This document shows positions 48,418 to 59,282 of a DNA stretch of 64,000 nt, one piece after another. Positions within the stretch are counted from its first letter, which is position 1. Each line of letters opens with the position of its first letter. Made by a program: the position numbers and the translations under genes. Origin of the DNA: Ariolimax columbianus (lineage: Eukaryota > Mollusca > Gastropoda > Stylommatophora > Arionidae); NCBI GenBank assembly GCA_036924085.1, contig JAVGWX010000018.1, positions 22,983,964-23,047,963 on the forward strand. Reading direction: 5' to 3'. The notes under the pieces are model-generated. The model did not search any database, was not told the origin of the DNA, and saw only the letters and a program-made list of their open reading frames with translations.

Positions 48418-49486
48418 AGACGCTAGTCCGGTCAGGAAAAATATACTGACCAGGACGTCGCGTCGGGGTAAGACACAATATACTGACTAGGACGCGCGTC
48501 GGGGTCAGACACAATATACTGACTAGGACGTCGCGTCGGGGTCAGACACAATATACTGACCAGGACGTCACTTCCGTGTCAGACACAATATACTGACTAG
48601 GACGTCGCGTCGGGGTCAGACACAATATACTGACTAAGACGTCGCTTTAGTGTGAGACACATTATACTTATACTGATCAGGACGTCGCTTCAGTGTCAGA
48701 CACAATATACTGACCAGGAAGTCGCATTGGGGTCAGACACAATATACTGACCAGGACGTTGCGTCAGGGTCAGACACAAGATACTGACCAGGACGTCGCG
48801 TCGGGGTCAGACACAATATACTGTCCAGGACGTCCTGTAGGGTCAGACGCAATATGCTGTCCAGGAAGTCGCGTCAGGGTCAGACACAATTTACTGTCCA
48901 GGACGTTGCGTCAGGGTCAGACACAAGATACTGACCAGGACGTCGCGTCGGGGTCAGACACAATATACTGTCCAGGACGTCCTGTAGGGTCAGACACAAT
49001 ATACTGTCCTGGACGTCGCTTCGGGGTCAGACACAATATAATGTCCACGACGTCGCGTCGGGGTCAGACACAATATAGAAGAGAAGAAGAAGACACAATA
49101 TACTGTACAGGACGTCCCGTAGGGTCAGACACAAAATGCTGGCCAGGACGTCCCGTAAAGGCCAGGCACAATGTACTGACCAGGACGTCGCTTCAGTGTC
49201 AGACACAACATCTTGACCAGGACGCCGAGTCATGGTCAAGCACAATATACTGACCACGACGTCGCATCAGGGTCAGGCACATCATACTGACCAGAACGCC
49301 GTGTCGGGGTTAGGAACAATATACTGAACAGCACGTCGCGTTAGGGTCAGGCACAACATATTGATCAGAACGTCGCGTCCGGGTCAAGCACAATATAATG
49401 AACAGCACGTCGCGTTAGGGTCAGGCCCAACATATTGATCAGAACGTCGCGTCGGGGTCAGACACAATATACTGACCCAGACCAAA
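48418..49486 (+). repeat. 37-bp satellite, GC-richer variant
   Basis: About 29 monomers of 37 bp with CAGACACAATATACTGACC and GGACGTCGCGTCGGGGT. It starts with AGACGCTAGTCCGGTCAG, the counterpart of the opening motif at 8145 and 41197. It ends at TACTGACCCAGACC, which is how family B begins, but the body is missing. A few units carry small insertions such as GAAGAGAAGAAGAAG near 49080. Confidence 0.9.
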
Positions 49487-49496
49487 TATTAAGACT

Positions 49497-51205
49497 CTTG
49501 AATTAAGAAGAACATACAAATTTCTTACTCAGTTTTGACAAACTAAAAATCCTACCTGATAATCCTCTACACCAGAAACTCCAAGAAAGAAGACAAAACA
49601 GTCTACTAAGGAAAAGCCCCAACCATCTGGCCAGAAAAAAACCACAGAAAAAACGCAGACATCGTTGAAGCTGAAACCAAAAAGTGCGAAGCACTCTTTC
49701 CAGAATATTGGACACGGAGCCAGGACAGGTCTACAATAATCTTGATGGTTCCAGGGTTAACAAAGAAAAGTTAGCAGTCAGCAACAGAAAACAAATTTCA
49801 CGTTCTGCAGGAGCTCAAGAGACAGTACCCTGGCAACTCTTGGACACACGTGTACACAGATGGATCGGCCGCGGTGAGCAATAAAAGAGGAGGCAGTGGA
49901 ATCTACATCAAACACTCCAATGGCGACAGTAGAAAATAACTCCATACCAGCAGGAGAGACCTGTACCAAATTCAGAGGTGAAGCAAGAGCTGTTCATGCA
50001 GCAACTCAAATCCTTATCAGCCAAAAAGATAACAAGAGATATTAAACATAGAAGCAAGGAAGTGATAAAGCATTAGTTAGACCTAGATTGGAGTACTGTG
50101 TACATGTGTGGAGTCCTTATCGTAGAAAGAAAATACACATGCTGGTGAGAATACAAAAAAGAGCGACAAAGCTGATAGTGAAATTCCAGAATTACAGTTA
50201 TGAAGAAAGACTCAGAAAATCCGGCCTACAGTATCTAGAAAAGAGAATAATTCGTGGCAACTTAATACATGTTTATAAGATGATCAGAGGAACGAATAAA
50301 TTAAACTATATAAGGTGTGTTTTTTTTTTTTAAATACAACCACACTCAAGAACAAGGGGGCATAGTTACCAATTAACTTAAGAAAGGTCCAGATTAGATA
50401 TTAGGAAATATTTTTTTTGTCAGAGTGGTGAATGCTTGGAATGCATTGCCACAGGAGGTAGTGGTAGTGAGGCAGGAACAAGTAATGCATTTAATAATAA
50501 ATTGGATGCCCATAGATTTTAAAGCAAGGTAATGTAAATTAAACTGGCTGTATATAGACTCTACAGAGTCTTCAAAACCAGTATAAAGACGTTAAGTTAA
50601 GTTAGGTTAAAACATAACTAAAAGGAAAACGGTCTAAAAGTCTCCATGGGTGTACTCTAAGCCATTTTAAGCCACAAACAAGATAGACTCTCACATGAAT
50701 AAAGTACAACATCTAATTGCTGTCTCCAAAAACAGATTAAGTCCTATGGTGGTTTCTGGCCCACTGTGGGATTTTTTGAAACGAGAAAGCATATGAGCTC
50801 GCAAAAGCCGGAAGTGTCGGCACACAGACTCGCCATCTACAGAGATATAAAGAATCGAAGACAGACATAAAACGATCCATGAGGACAGAATGGAGAGACC
50901 AGCGCAAAAAATACAAGCCAGAAAATGACAGCATAGACAAACTTTATAGATATGGGCAGACATAGATATTCAAACTCAGAACGAGACACTGTAGACTCGA
51001 GGCCCATTTCCACAGAATGGGTCTCAGACACAGCTACGTGCGATTATGGAGCACACGAGCAAACACCAGAACATATTCTGCAGGACTGCCCTACCTATGC
51101 AGATCAAAGAGAGGCAGTCTGGCATGGGGGATCGACCATGGTCGAAAAGCTGTGGTGGTCCGGCAAAGACCTGAAACACACAGTCTCCTTCATGAACCTC
51201 ACAGA
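49497..51205 (+). pseudogene. RNase H LINE fragment split by a CR1 fragment
   Basis: Left part (to 50035): LQELKRQYPGNSWTHVYTDG, GGSGIYIKHSNG and GEARAVHAATQILISQ, the start of RNase H with its first two acidic residues. Right part (50609-51205): counterpart of 58440-58990, with RTEWRDQRKKYKPEND and a knuckle (CDYGAHEQTPEHILQDCPTY, normally CDCG). Stops and frameshifts throughout. Confidence 0.75.
50036..50608 (+). pseudogene. CR1-like LINE 3' fragment inserted in RNase H LINE
   Basis: Begins at KHRSKEV and continues with MEYCVHVWSPYRRKKIHMLV and FQNYSYEERLRKSGLQYLEK, the CR1 tail. It ends with the hairpin at 50557-50570 and GTTAAGTTAAGTTAGG. Flanks AAAAGATAACAA (50024-50035) and AAAACATAACTA (50609-50620) may be a decayed target duplication. 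Confidence 0.75.
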
Positions 51206-51430
51206 CTAGAAGCATAGCATCAGTTGATTGTGAACATCACCGGACAAGAAGCATAGCATCAGTTGATCGTGAACCTCACCAGACTAGAAGCATGGCATCA
51301 GTTGACCATGAACCTCACCGGACTAGAAACATAGTATCAGTTGATCGTGAACTTCACCGGACTAGAAGCATAGCATCAGTTGATCAGGAACCTTACCGGA
51401 CTAGAAGCATAGCATCAGTTGATCGATGAA
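51206..51430 (+). repeat. 39-bp tandem repeat from a LINE 3' end
   Basis: About six units with AGAAGCATAGCATCAGTTGA and GTGAACCTCACCGGACT. The unit equals the terminal segment of the RNase H LINE: a single copy with matching words (GTGAACCTCACCAGACTAAA, CAGCATAAGTTGATCG) ends the copy at 58215-59030. Confidence 0.85.
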
Positions 51431-51439
51431 AATGAAGAA

Positions 51440-51725
51440 GACTGACCAAGACCACTATCTCTCTTCCATGTAACTTTCCCTGGAAACAGGTTGTTTTCAA
51501 GGCAGTCTGGCTGACGAGAAGTGAATCGACGTGATCCCCATGGTAGTGAGCGTCACGCTCATGAAAGATAAGCATAGCACAACCACCTGTAGAACTGCAG
51601 TCCACCTTCATCAGCGCGATCAGGATGCGAGAAAAGCTGCTACAGCCCTCCATTTAACGCCCTTTTCAGGGTGCACGAAAGAGCAAACTCGCCCATTGAT
51701 GGCATTAAACTACAACAATAATAAA
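51440..51725 (+). mobile_element. Family B element body without satellite
   Basis: Full body from CTGACCAAGACC to a CAACAATAATAA tail. Only the last bases of a satellite monomer remain at its 5' end, so it is truncated there. Confidence 0.8.
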
Positions 51726-51769
51726 TAAAATATGATTAACATACATATTGAAAGTATGTAACGTGCGGG

Positions 51770-51935
51770 AGATCATACTAATGGTGCAGTGGTAGACCAT
51801 TCGCTTTTCATAGCAAAGTAACAGGGTGCAAATTCCGATATCTATACGCTCCAGTCGACTCATCTGTAAATGGTTATCTGGGATTCGACTAGGCAAGTAA
51901 AAGGCCGCGAGGAGCGGGTCTGGTGATACTACCTG
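51770..51935 (+). mobile_element. tRNA-like SINE related to SINE-D
   Basis: GGTGCAGTGGTAGACC resembles an A box and GGGTGCAAATTCC a B box. The body has GTCGACTCATCTGTAAATGG and AGTAAAAGGCCGCGAGGAGC, matching the SINE-D body at 23020-23080 in order. Confidence 0.55.
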
Positions 51936-51989
51936 ATACTAGCTTTGGCAAAGCATTCTAAAGTCTCTCACTCCCTGACAGTAGTGGCT

Positions 51990-52215
51990 GAGATGCAGCA
52001 GTGAATGAGCTGCATCAGGGTCAGTGAACCATAGCAGACCAAGCCCGTATTTCGCCTCCACATTTCACCTCTGACTACGGGAATGTAATCACAGTGGTAG
52101 GCAAAACGAGGAACTAAAAAATAAGCAGAAACAGGATGTGTTGGCCCGAGTGGTGCAGATATCGCAACCTCGCTGCAAACCACAACACTACGTCATAACG
52201 TTATTTCCATGACGA
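51990..52215 (+). mobile_element. Diverged SINE-A (A2) copy
   Basis: Contains GAGCTGCATCAGGGTCAG, AGGATGTGTTGGCCCGAGTG and GTTATTTCCATGACGAACGA with a short GAA tail. The middle is shortened. Confidence 0.6.
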
Positions 52216-52364
52216 ACGAGGAAGAAGAAGAAAATAGTGTAACTAATATAGAGCAAGCCGTTACTGTAACGATCATCAAGTGTAGGCAAGGGAAAACACG
52301 AAACAGTGGGTGGACCGAACTCCCAAGTATCAAGTGATCCTTGATCTCATGGAGGTGAGATCTA

Positions 52365-52379
52365 ATCTCTCTCTCTCTT

Positions 52380-52416
<37 letters not shown>
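52365..52416. repeat. CT microsatellite
   Basis: (CT)n with a few interruptions. Confidence 0.95.
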
Positions 52417-52419
<3 letters not shown>

Positions 52420-52574
52420 GGTATGGCCTTTCAGCGCCAAAGAGGGCGCCATAAGGCAGAACTCAAAATGATCTAGTTCGATCGGTCCGCCACTACCTTC
52501 TGTAGCTCTTTTTTGTTCCCTAGCCTCATGGTTGCACCGCCCTGGCGATAGTTCTGCATAGAGTCTCTCTGTGT

Positions 52575-52925
52575 CTACCCATGACTTCCTTTATTACTAA
52601 GTAAAGGAGGTGATGGTCTATCCCGGTTTCTTTTTGCCGCTAGGTTTCCACATAATCGCCTGTAGCGGGGGTCTATTGTTCCGCAAGACGAGCCAGATGT
52701 ACGCCCAATTAGAAACATAATTTTGTTTGGTCTGACCTTGTAGTTGCTCAATGATGAATTCTGACCAGCGAATGACCAACAGACGTCTTCATCATCATCT
52801 AGACTAGTTGTAAGGTTGTCTGAGTATGTCTCTCTATTTGGCCTTATCCTCTGCTGTTTTCTTAATTTCAGGATAAGTTTGTACTTTAATGTCTCTGCAT
52901 GCCTGAGACCAAAACTTCCGGACAA
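52575..52925 (-). CDS. Unrecognised 116-codon open frame
   Basis: Basic protein with a central acidic patch (TTSLDDDEDVCW), no clear signal peptide or membrane segment, and ends NKGSHG. I do not recognise a family. It lies next to LINE remnants, so it may be a retroelement relic or a chance frame. No promoter or splice evidence is seen. Confidence 0.2.
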   Translation of the reverse strand: MSGSFGLRHAETLKYKLILKLRKQQRIRPNRETYSDNLTTSLDDDEDVCWSFAGQNSSLSNYKVRPNKIMFLIGRTSGSSCGTIDPRYRRLCGNLAAKRNRDRPSPPLLSNKGSHG

Positions 52926-52944
52926 AGAATCGAATTCTTAGAGC

Positions 52945-53280
52945 CAAAATGTTACAGAAAGATCCTCAGAATACCCTGGACAGAGAAAAAAAACAAATGT
53001 AGACATTCGACAACAGTTGAACATAGAGGAGAACTGGTTTATCAATTCCATTTTGACTAGAAAATTCAAATACTTTGGTCACATCAAGAGACACAAAGGT
53101 CTTGAGAGAACAGTGATGGAAGGTATGGTGCCAGATAAAAGAGGAAGGGGTAGACCAAGAAGACAATGGCACCAATATATCCAGGAATGCCTGGGTATGA
53201 CTGGCGGAGGCTGGTGTTTTGGCAAGAAAACGAATTTCTTTCAGACAGACTGTGATTGGAACGACGTTCTATGAAAGACA
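52945..53280 (+). pseudogene. LINE reverse transcriptase C-terminal fragment
   Basis: Frames give KCYRKILRIPWTEKKNK, then KFKYFGHIKRHKGLERTVME, DKRGRGRPRRQW and IQECLGMT, the classic BovB-like post-RT tail with Cys block, YFGH and RGRPRRQW blocks. 5'-truncated with a frameshift between the two parts. Confidence 0.8.
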
Positions 53281-53299
53281 TGCTTCATGATGAGGCGTG

Positions 53300-54265
53300 C
53301 CTGAAATGTAAGGGGGAGACTTGCTCGCCCCGGTCCTCTCTTTCCATGAATCTTTCTCTCTAGTATCTTCTGTAGAAGATGTTCATGTCTCATATAGTGA
53401 GCCAAGGAACTCAACCGACGTTTCTTGTATCATATGCAATATTTGTCCCACATCAGTAAGTACATTGTCATTGGATCTTCTTTTTGTCCAACTTCCCATG
53501 TTCTACGGTAGCACCACATTTCAAACTCTTCCAAGCTTTATTATCCTTCTTTGCTAGAGTCCATGTTTCAATCCCATGCAGTGCAATTAGCCATATATGA
53601 GTGGCGATTATTCTTTTCCTCAGTTATATCCTGAAATTCTTTGAGGTCAACAATTTCTATTTACTCTGAAGCCCCTTTTTATCATTGCAATCCTTATCTT
53701 AATTTCTGTTTCATTGCGGACATCTTATGTTATGGTTTGTTCCAAATATGTAAACTTACGTATCAGTTTCATTTTTTCAACATGGATGATCATATGTATT
53801 TGCCTATGTTGCTTGGATATTATCAAAGTCTTTGTCTACGATGTGTTTATTTTCACGCCAAACTCTTTGGCTGTGATGTTAATTTTGTCAAGCAGCATTT
53901 GTAACATTGCTACTGATCCTCACACTATCGCTTGGTCACAGGAAAATTTATGGCCTTAACTTTTCAAACCCATTAACTTTTCATACCATTTACTTTTCAT
54001 ACCATTAACTTTCATTCCATTAACTTTGACACCCCTATTACAACTCCCATAACCTAGTCCATTCTCATCTCAGAATATGCGTTATTGAGACTCGGTGAAA
54101 GCAAGCAGCCCTGTCGTACCCCTTGTCTTATGGGAACTGTAACTTATAAACGTCTAAGGCATTTATTTTTAAATGTATTCAATCTATTTTCAAGTGTCTT
54201 TGTAATTTTCCAGCTTTCACAACCATATATGAGCAGTGAGATGAGAGTTAAGTATCCAGAGTTTG
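53300..54265 (-). pseudogene. LINE reverse transcriptase remnants in permuted order
   Basis: On the minus strand from 54265: LLIYGCESWKITKTLENRLN (a C-terminal segment), then GVRQGCLLSP (RT motif B, near 54115-54085), short duplications with GTTAATGGTATGAAAAG (53955-54030), LQMLLDKINITAKEFGVKIN, RKFTYLEQTIT and finally WCYRRTWEVGQK with RKIHGKRGPGRAS. The catalytic FADD is lost. A C-terminal piece therefore precedes a second, nearly collinear copy; two insertions or a rearrangement would explain this. Confidence 0.7.
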
Positions 54266-55077
54266 ACACGTTTACTCAATGATGTAGATCTCCAAATATT
54301 CGTTAATTGGTTTATGGTATTTGAGACAAGGAGATTTGAGTGGGAATTTCCTATGCAGCATCCCCATTTTGCGCCATTTCATTGCTTAGTGAGTTGAATG
54401 CCAGATATTGAGTTATGGGTGGCAGACGACAAACTTACAGCTTCCGTGTACACGGTACGGTGTTCGCGCGAAATAACCATTTGCGGTTGAAAATGTTTTT
54501 AATGGGCAAGAAAATGGGGTAACAAAATTAAATTTCTACCAATTACGTCCCCTCGATTTTAATAAGTCACCGGAAGCAAAATTTTTCAAAGAACCTGCTA
54601 CAGAAAGCCTTTTTTCTTTTAAATACAACGATTCCGAGAATTCAAAGTTACTAACATTCCGTGAAAAAGTGTTGTTAATGATCTCGGTGTTTTTGCTTTG
54701 CGTGTTTAAATAGAGTGGACCAACCCGTTCTGTGCCGGCTACGCTGCGGCTACATGATAATGACAGAACTGATATCTTAAACGCCGAAATCATTTGTGAC
54801 GTTGATAGTTATGAAAAGGGAAACAAACTAAATAAAATAAGGAGAGCCCGTTTTTAAGAAAATATTGCAATCGATAAATCAGCGATAGCCAGACTCTTTG
54901 AGCTTAGAATTAAACGTAAGCCGAGCAGCGAAAGGAGCGCTTGGTGTGATGGAGCAGAAGTGTACAACTTTCTAGCTAAATTAGCTAAATGAATCCTCGG
55001 TATCAATGACCTTTGCATCATCATTATGTGGTCGAGATACAGTACCGTTTCATAGGCTTCTATCCGTGGTGGGTAGA

Positions 55078-55079
<2 letters not shown>
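54266..55079. other. Stretch without recognised features
   Basis: No gene or element recognised. The 85-codon minus-strand frame at 54536 has no family resemblance. Confidence 0.4.
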
Positions 55080-55126
<47 letters not shown>

Positions 55127-55142
55127 TATAAATGTATATTTA

Positions 55143-55193
<51 letters not shown>

Positions 55194-55214
55194 GTATATA
55201 TATATATATATATG

Positions 55215-55280
<66 letters not shown>
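55080..55280. repeat. TA microsatellite
   Basis: (TA)n with AAA, TTT and GTG interruptions. The open frames with Ile-Tyr repeats are artefacts. Confidence 0.95.
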
Positions 55281-55281
<1 letters not shown>

Positions 55282-55286
<5 letters not shown>

Positions 55287-55660
55287 AGAACCCCAACAGC
55301 AAAAACACACATTAGAACTCCAACAGCAAAAACACACATTAGAACCCCAACAGCAAAAAGAACACACATAAGAACATCTTAAAAATCATGCCCTCAATAT
55401 TGACGCTGGAGAAGTATATATATATATATATATATTGAGGGCATGATTTTTAAGATGTTCTTATGTGTGTTCTTTTTGCTGTTGGGGTTCTAATGTGTGT
55501 TTTTGCTGTTGGGGTTCTAATGTGTGTTTTTGCTGTTGGGGTTCTTATGTGTGTTTTTGCTTTTGGTGTTCTAATGTTTGTTTTTGCTGTTGGGGTTCTT
55601 ATGTGTGTTTTTGCTGTTGGTGTTCTTATGTGTGTCTTTGCTTTAGGTGTTCTTATTAGT
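55282..55660. repeat. Large inverted repeat built on a 27-bp minisatellite
   Basis: The left arm (55282-55400) and right arm (55432-about 55550) are reverse complements over about 119 bp with one mismatch seen, separated by 31 bp. The outermost bases next to the loop are CCCTCAATAT and ATATTGAGGG. Each arm holds units with GTTGGGGTTCTAATGTGTG; the right side goes on with further units to about 55660. Confidence 0.9.
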
Positions 55661-56045
55661 GTTGTTATTGTTTGTGATGTTGCTATTGGTATCGAGCTTG
55701 TTGTTATTGTTGTCCATGTTAGTGCTGTTATTGATGATGTTGTTATTTGCTGTTGAAGATGTTTGTTTTTGTTGGTGATGTCGTGGTTGTCTTGATGTTG
55801 TGGATATTGTTGTTACCGATGTTGATGTTGCTACTGTTGTTGTTATTGCTGTCGATGTTGTTGTTATTGATGTTGTTATTGTTAGTGATAATGTTGTTTT
55901 GATGTTTTTGTTACTTTTGTTGTTGTTGTTGTTATTGTTGCATTTATCGTTGTTGAGGTTGTTGTTATTGTCGTTGCCATTCTGGCTGTTAATAATCATG
56001 TTGTTGTTTTTGTTTAACCTGATGTTATTGTTTGTGCTGTTCTAA
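55640..56045. repeat. GTT-type imperfect microsatellite
   Basis: Irregular TGTTGTTATTG-type sequence. Open frames are artefacts. It lies 140 bp from a diverged family B copy whose tail would be GTT-like on this strand. Confidence 0.85.
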
Positions 56046-56184
56046 TAACTACACCTTCTGAGTTGTATTAACTATTATCAACATTTCTTTGGTAACTGGT
56101 TGCAGAAGCTCTTTTCACATCCGATGATTACGTCACAAAGTGGGCAGAAGACCTAATTATCACTCTATTAAAAGCTTCTTAGCA

Positions 56185-56390
56185 AGTTCAGCACTATGAT
56201 TGGTTACAGTGGTGATCCCCACCTCGTTGCCCAGACTGCTGTGCCAGAAGCTGTTTCCAGGCGAACAAACAAGGACGTGAGGTCTACAGCAATGTTTCAC
56301 TTGACCCTGATTATTGTTCGCTCAGGTACACGGCACACAGGAAAACATATTTGTCGTGAAAGGGCAAACACTCTTAAATAGCACACACAT
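56185..56390 (-). mobile_element. Diverged family B copy
   Basis: GATCCCCACCTCGTTGCCC, then AGACTGCTGTGCCAGAAGC and TGTTTCCAGG match the reverse complement of the family B core. The remainder is diverged. Confidence 0.5.
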
Positions 56391-56904
56391 TATACTACAG
56401 TTATCGGTCAGTGTTACACACTTCGAACACCACAAACTAAAAATAGAGATGTCACATTTAAATCCGTTGAATTAATTATGAAAACACAATACCAGAGTCC
56501 AGGCGCTAACATTTGACTGACACACAAGTAATTACATTACCTGTGGTTTTGTATTTTTTAAGCGCGATAGCGGGTAAGCGAGTCCACAGCGCCATATCTC
56601 AGAACACCGGCTCAGGAGCTACGACTTCGTTTGCTCGAAACCTCGTGATAGATTAGCGCGAACCAACAGTGTCTGTGTGGTATGAACGCACATAATAAGG
56701 CTGGGCTTGGCAACCTCAACGGGAAATGTTCAGAGCGTGTTACCATGGAAATCGAAATAATTGGAAGAAATCTACGCTGCTTGTGGAATCTATACCGTGT
56801 ATGGTAGTATTTACAAAGACATAATTCAATAGTTTTTCTACTTTTTACACTCTCAGATGTCAAACCTGAATGTATCTAAAAATAAAAAGCAGCGGTTAAC
56901 CTGA
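56391..56904. other. Stretch without recognised features
   Basis: No gene or element recognised. Confidence 0.4.
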
Positions 56905-57325
56905 GGCTACTGGTATCTCAAGAGAGCCTGTCCTGGAATGGTGACGACGTTGGTCACACATGATTCATCTGCTCCTCGAGTGTTGAACACCTCTGTAGCA
57001 GATACTCAGCAGTCATTTTGTCAGTGCCGCAGACACATTCATCTGTATGTCATATTCTTACTTCGTTGAACAGATAGTATCTCAGTCTGTTGCAGCCCGT
57101 GCGGAGTCTAAAGATTACCACAAGCTCACCTCTGTTGGGCTAGTAATATACGTCATCTGGTTGATGACCTGTGCGCTCGGGTTCACACGTGTACCTGTAT
57201 CTACACCTGGTAAACCTTTTGGCCTCTTCATAAGTTATTCCTATGTCAGCTTGAAGCAGCTTACCCCCTTCTATTGATAGTTTGTCAGTCTCCTCAATGC
57301 CACAGATGCTGCAATGAGAATGAAT
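56905..57325 (-). pseudogene. RNase H LINE C-terminal fragment
   Basis: Minus-strand frames give TYEEAKRFTRCRYRYTCEPE, VVIFRLRTGCNRLRYYLFNE, then DECVCGTDKMTAEYLLQRCS (knuckle, CxCG then HxxxC; His is Tyr here). This matches copy 1 at 4770-5040. Stops are present. Confidence 0.75.
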
Positions 57326-57351
57326 TCATGTATCACAACCCTCTTGAACCG

Positions 57352-57792
57352 GTTATAGAGTATCACTCTTTAGGGTATAGAGTATCACTCTTTAGGTTAT
57401 AGAGTATCACTCTTTAGGTTATAGAGTATCACTTTTTAGGTTATAGAGTTTCACTCTTTAGGTTATAGAGTATCACTTTTTAGGTTATAGAGTTTCACTC
57501 TTTAGGTTATAGAGTATCACTTTTTAGGTTATAGAGTATCACTTTTTAGGTTATAGAGTTTCACTCTTTAGGTTATAGAGTATCACTTTTTAGGTTATAG
57601 AGTATCACTCTTTAGGTTATAGAGTATCAGTTTTTAGGTTATAGAGTTTCACTCTTTAGGTTATAGAGTATCACTTTTTAGGTTATAGTGTTTCACTCTT
57701 TAGGTTATAGAGTATCACTTTTTAGGTTATAGAGTATCACTTTTTAGGTTATAGAGTATCACTCTTTAGGTTATAGAGTTTCACTCTTTAAA
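57352..57792. repeat. 22-bp minisatellite
   Basis: About 20 units of TTATAGAGTATCACTCTTTA plus GG, with C/T and A/T variants. Confidence 0.97.
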
Positions 57793-57869
57793 TTCCTTTA
57801 CGTCTGAATTTTTCTGGCTCCACAGTGCCGAATACACTGACAGGGTGTCTGTGAAGAATGGTTTAGATA

Positions 57870-57965
57870 TCTAAGGAGAGGGTCGATTGGCCGAGTGGTT
57901 TGAATACCGGTCATCTCACCAAGTGGACACATTCGGTTCATCTCCTCTGTAAGGTTTTCATTTGT
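57870..57965 (+). mobile_element. Possible tRNA-like SINE head
   Basis: GATTGGCCGAGTGGTTTGAA is a good A-box and D-loop match and CGGTTCATCTCC a weaker B box at the expected spacing. No full tRNA fold is convincing. Confidence 0.4.
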
Positions 57966-58124
57966 ATTTATTGGAGGTAAATTTTAAAAAAACCTAACTT
58001 GTAAACGACATGGCGAGTGCAGTGGCGAGCGGCATTTATTCTTCAGTACTGTAAATCCCTTTTTAATTTGACACCAAGATGTCAAAGATGATTGGGCATT
58101 ACTCTTGAGCAGACAGGAGATTTG

Positions 58125-58200
58125 TCAATCGCTCGATTTTCTTTCAGACGTACTGTGACGGGAGAGACGTTCTGCAAATAACATGCCACATGACGATGAC
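58125..58200 (+). pseudogene. LINE 3' end scrap
   Basis: TTTCTTTCAGACGTACTGTG and the bases after it resemble the end of the LINE fragment at 53230-53290 (TTTCTTTCAGACAGACTGTG). Confidence 0.45.
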
Positions 58201-58214
58201 TTTAAACCCTGCCG

Positions 58215-59030
58215 GTGAACTCAACAACTGTCAATAAACACAGTTATGAGTGTTGCTGGTATGCTGTTTACATTGAACACTCCAATGGCGACATAGAAAA
58301 TCACTCCATACCAGCAGGAGAGACTTGGACCAATTTCAGAGCTGAAGCACGAGATATTCATGCAGCAACTCAGATTCTTATCAGGAACATAATAATAAAA
58401 GACAAACAGTCCTTTTAACAGACTTCAGGAATGTACTCCAAGCCATATCAAGCTACAAACAAGAAAGACTCTCTCATGAAATAAAATAAAACACAGGATT
58501 GATGTCTCAAAAGAAAGATTTAGACATACAATGGTTTCCGGCTCACTGTGGGGTCCCTGGAAACGAGAAAGTAGATGAGCTCGCAAACGCCGGAAGTGGC
58601 GGAAAGCAGGTTCTCAAACCACAGATCTATAAAGAAGCAAAGACACTCATCAAACGATCCACGAGGACAGAATGGAGAGAACAGCACAAAGAACACAAGC
58701 CAGAAAATGACATTAGGCAAACTTGGCAGAGATGGGCAGATAAAAATGTTAAGACTCAGAACGGGACACTGTAGACTCAAGGCTCACCTCCACAGAATGG
58801 GTATCAGAGACACTGCCACGTGCGATTGTGGAGCACTCAAGCAAACACCAGAACAGATTATGCAAGAATGCCCTACCTATGCAGACCAAAGAGAGGCAAT
58901 TTGACCTGGCGGAGCGACCATGCTCGAAAAGATGTGGCGGACGGGCAAAGACCTGAATCACAGTCTCCTTCGTGAACCTCACCAGACTAAACGCACAGCA
59001 TAAGTTGATCGAATAAGAAGAAGAAGAAGC
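58215..59030 (+). pseudogene. RNase H LINE 3' fragment with GAA tail
   Basis: Frames give YIEHSNGDIENHSIPAGETW, TNFRAEARDIHAATQIL, then LDIQWFPAHCGVPGNEKVDE, RSTRTEWREQHKEHKPEND, MLRLRTGHCRLKAHLHRMG and a knuckle (CDCGALKQTPEQIMQECPTY). It covers RNase H from before its second acidic residue to the element end, followed by (GAA)n at 59009-59028. The usual ADxLA is VDELA; a stop near 58418 and a frameshift near 58765 break it. Confidence 0.8.
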
Positions 59031-59109
59031 TGTTTTTAAAAAAAAAGACGAAAAGGCATAGAAAAGGTGGACTCCAAACAAAAAGGACTGAAAATATGAT
59101 GCGGAACTA

Positions 59110-59281
59110 TAGCAGGTCAGTGGTGGGACACCAGTCTCTGGGCTGACTAACAGAGGACAGTGGTGGGACACCAGTCTCTGGGCTGACTAACAGAGGACAG
59201 TGGTGGGACACCAGTCTCTCGGCTGACTAACAGACGACAGTGGTGGGACACCAGTCTCTGGGCTGACTAACAGAGGACAGT
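59110..59281. repeat. 40-bp tandem repeat, four units
   Basis: Four units with GGTGGGACACCAGTCTCTGG and CTGACTAACAGAGGACAGT. It leads directly into family C. Confidence 0.95.
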
Positions 59282-59282
59282 G

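Noticed and set aside
48759..49253. 164-codon frame with repeated RQGQTQDTDQDV-type units
   Set aside because: A chance open reading of the 37-bp satellite variant; monomer length not divisible by three makes it a mixture of frames.
54536..54793. 85-codon minus-strand frame as a gene
   Set aside because: No family resemblance, splice signal or codon pattern to support it.
55146..55382. Ile-Tyr repeat proteins
   Set aside because: Readings of the TA array and the adjacent minisatellite.
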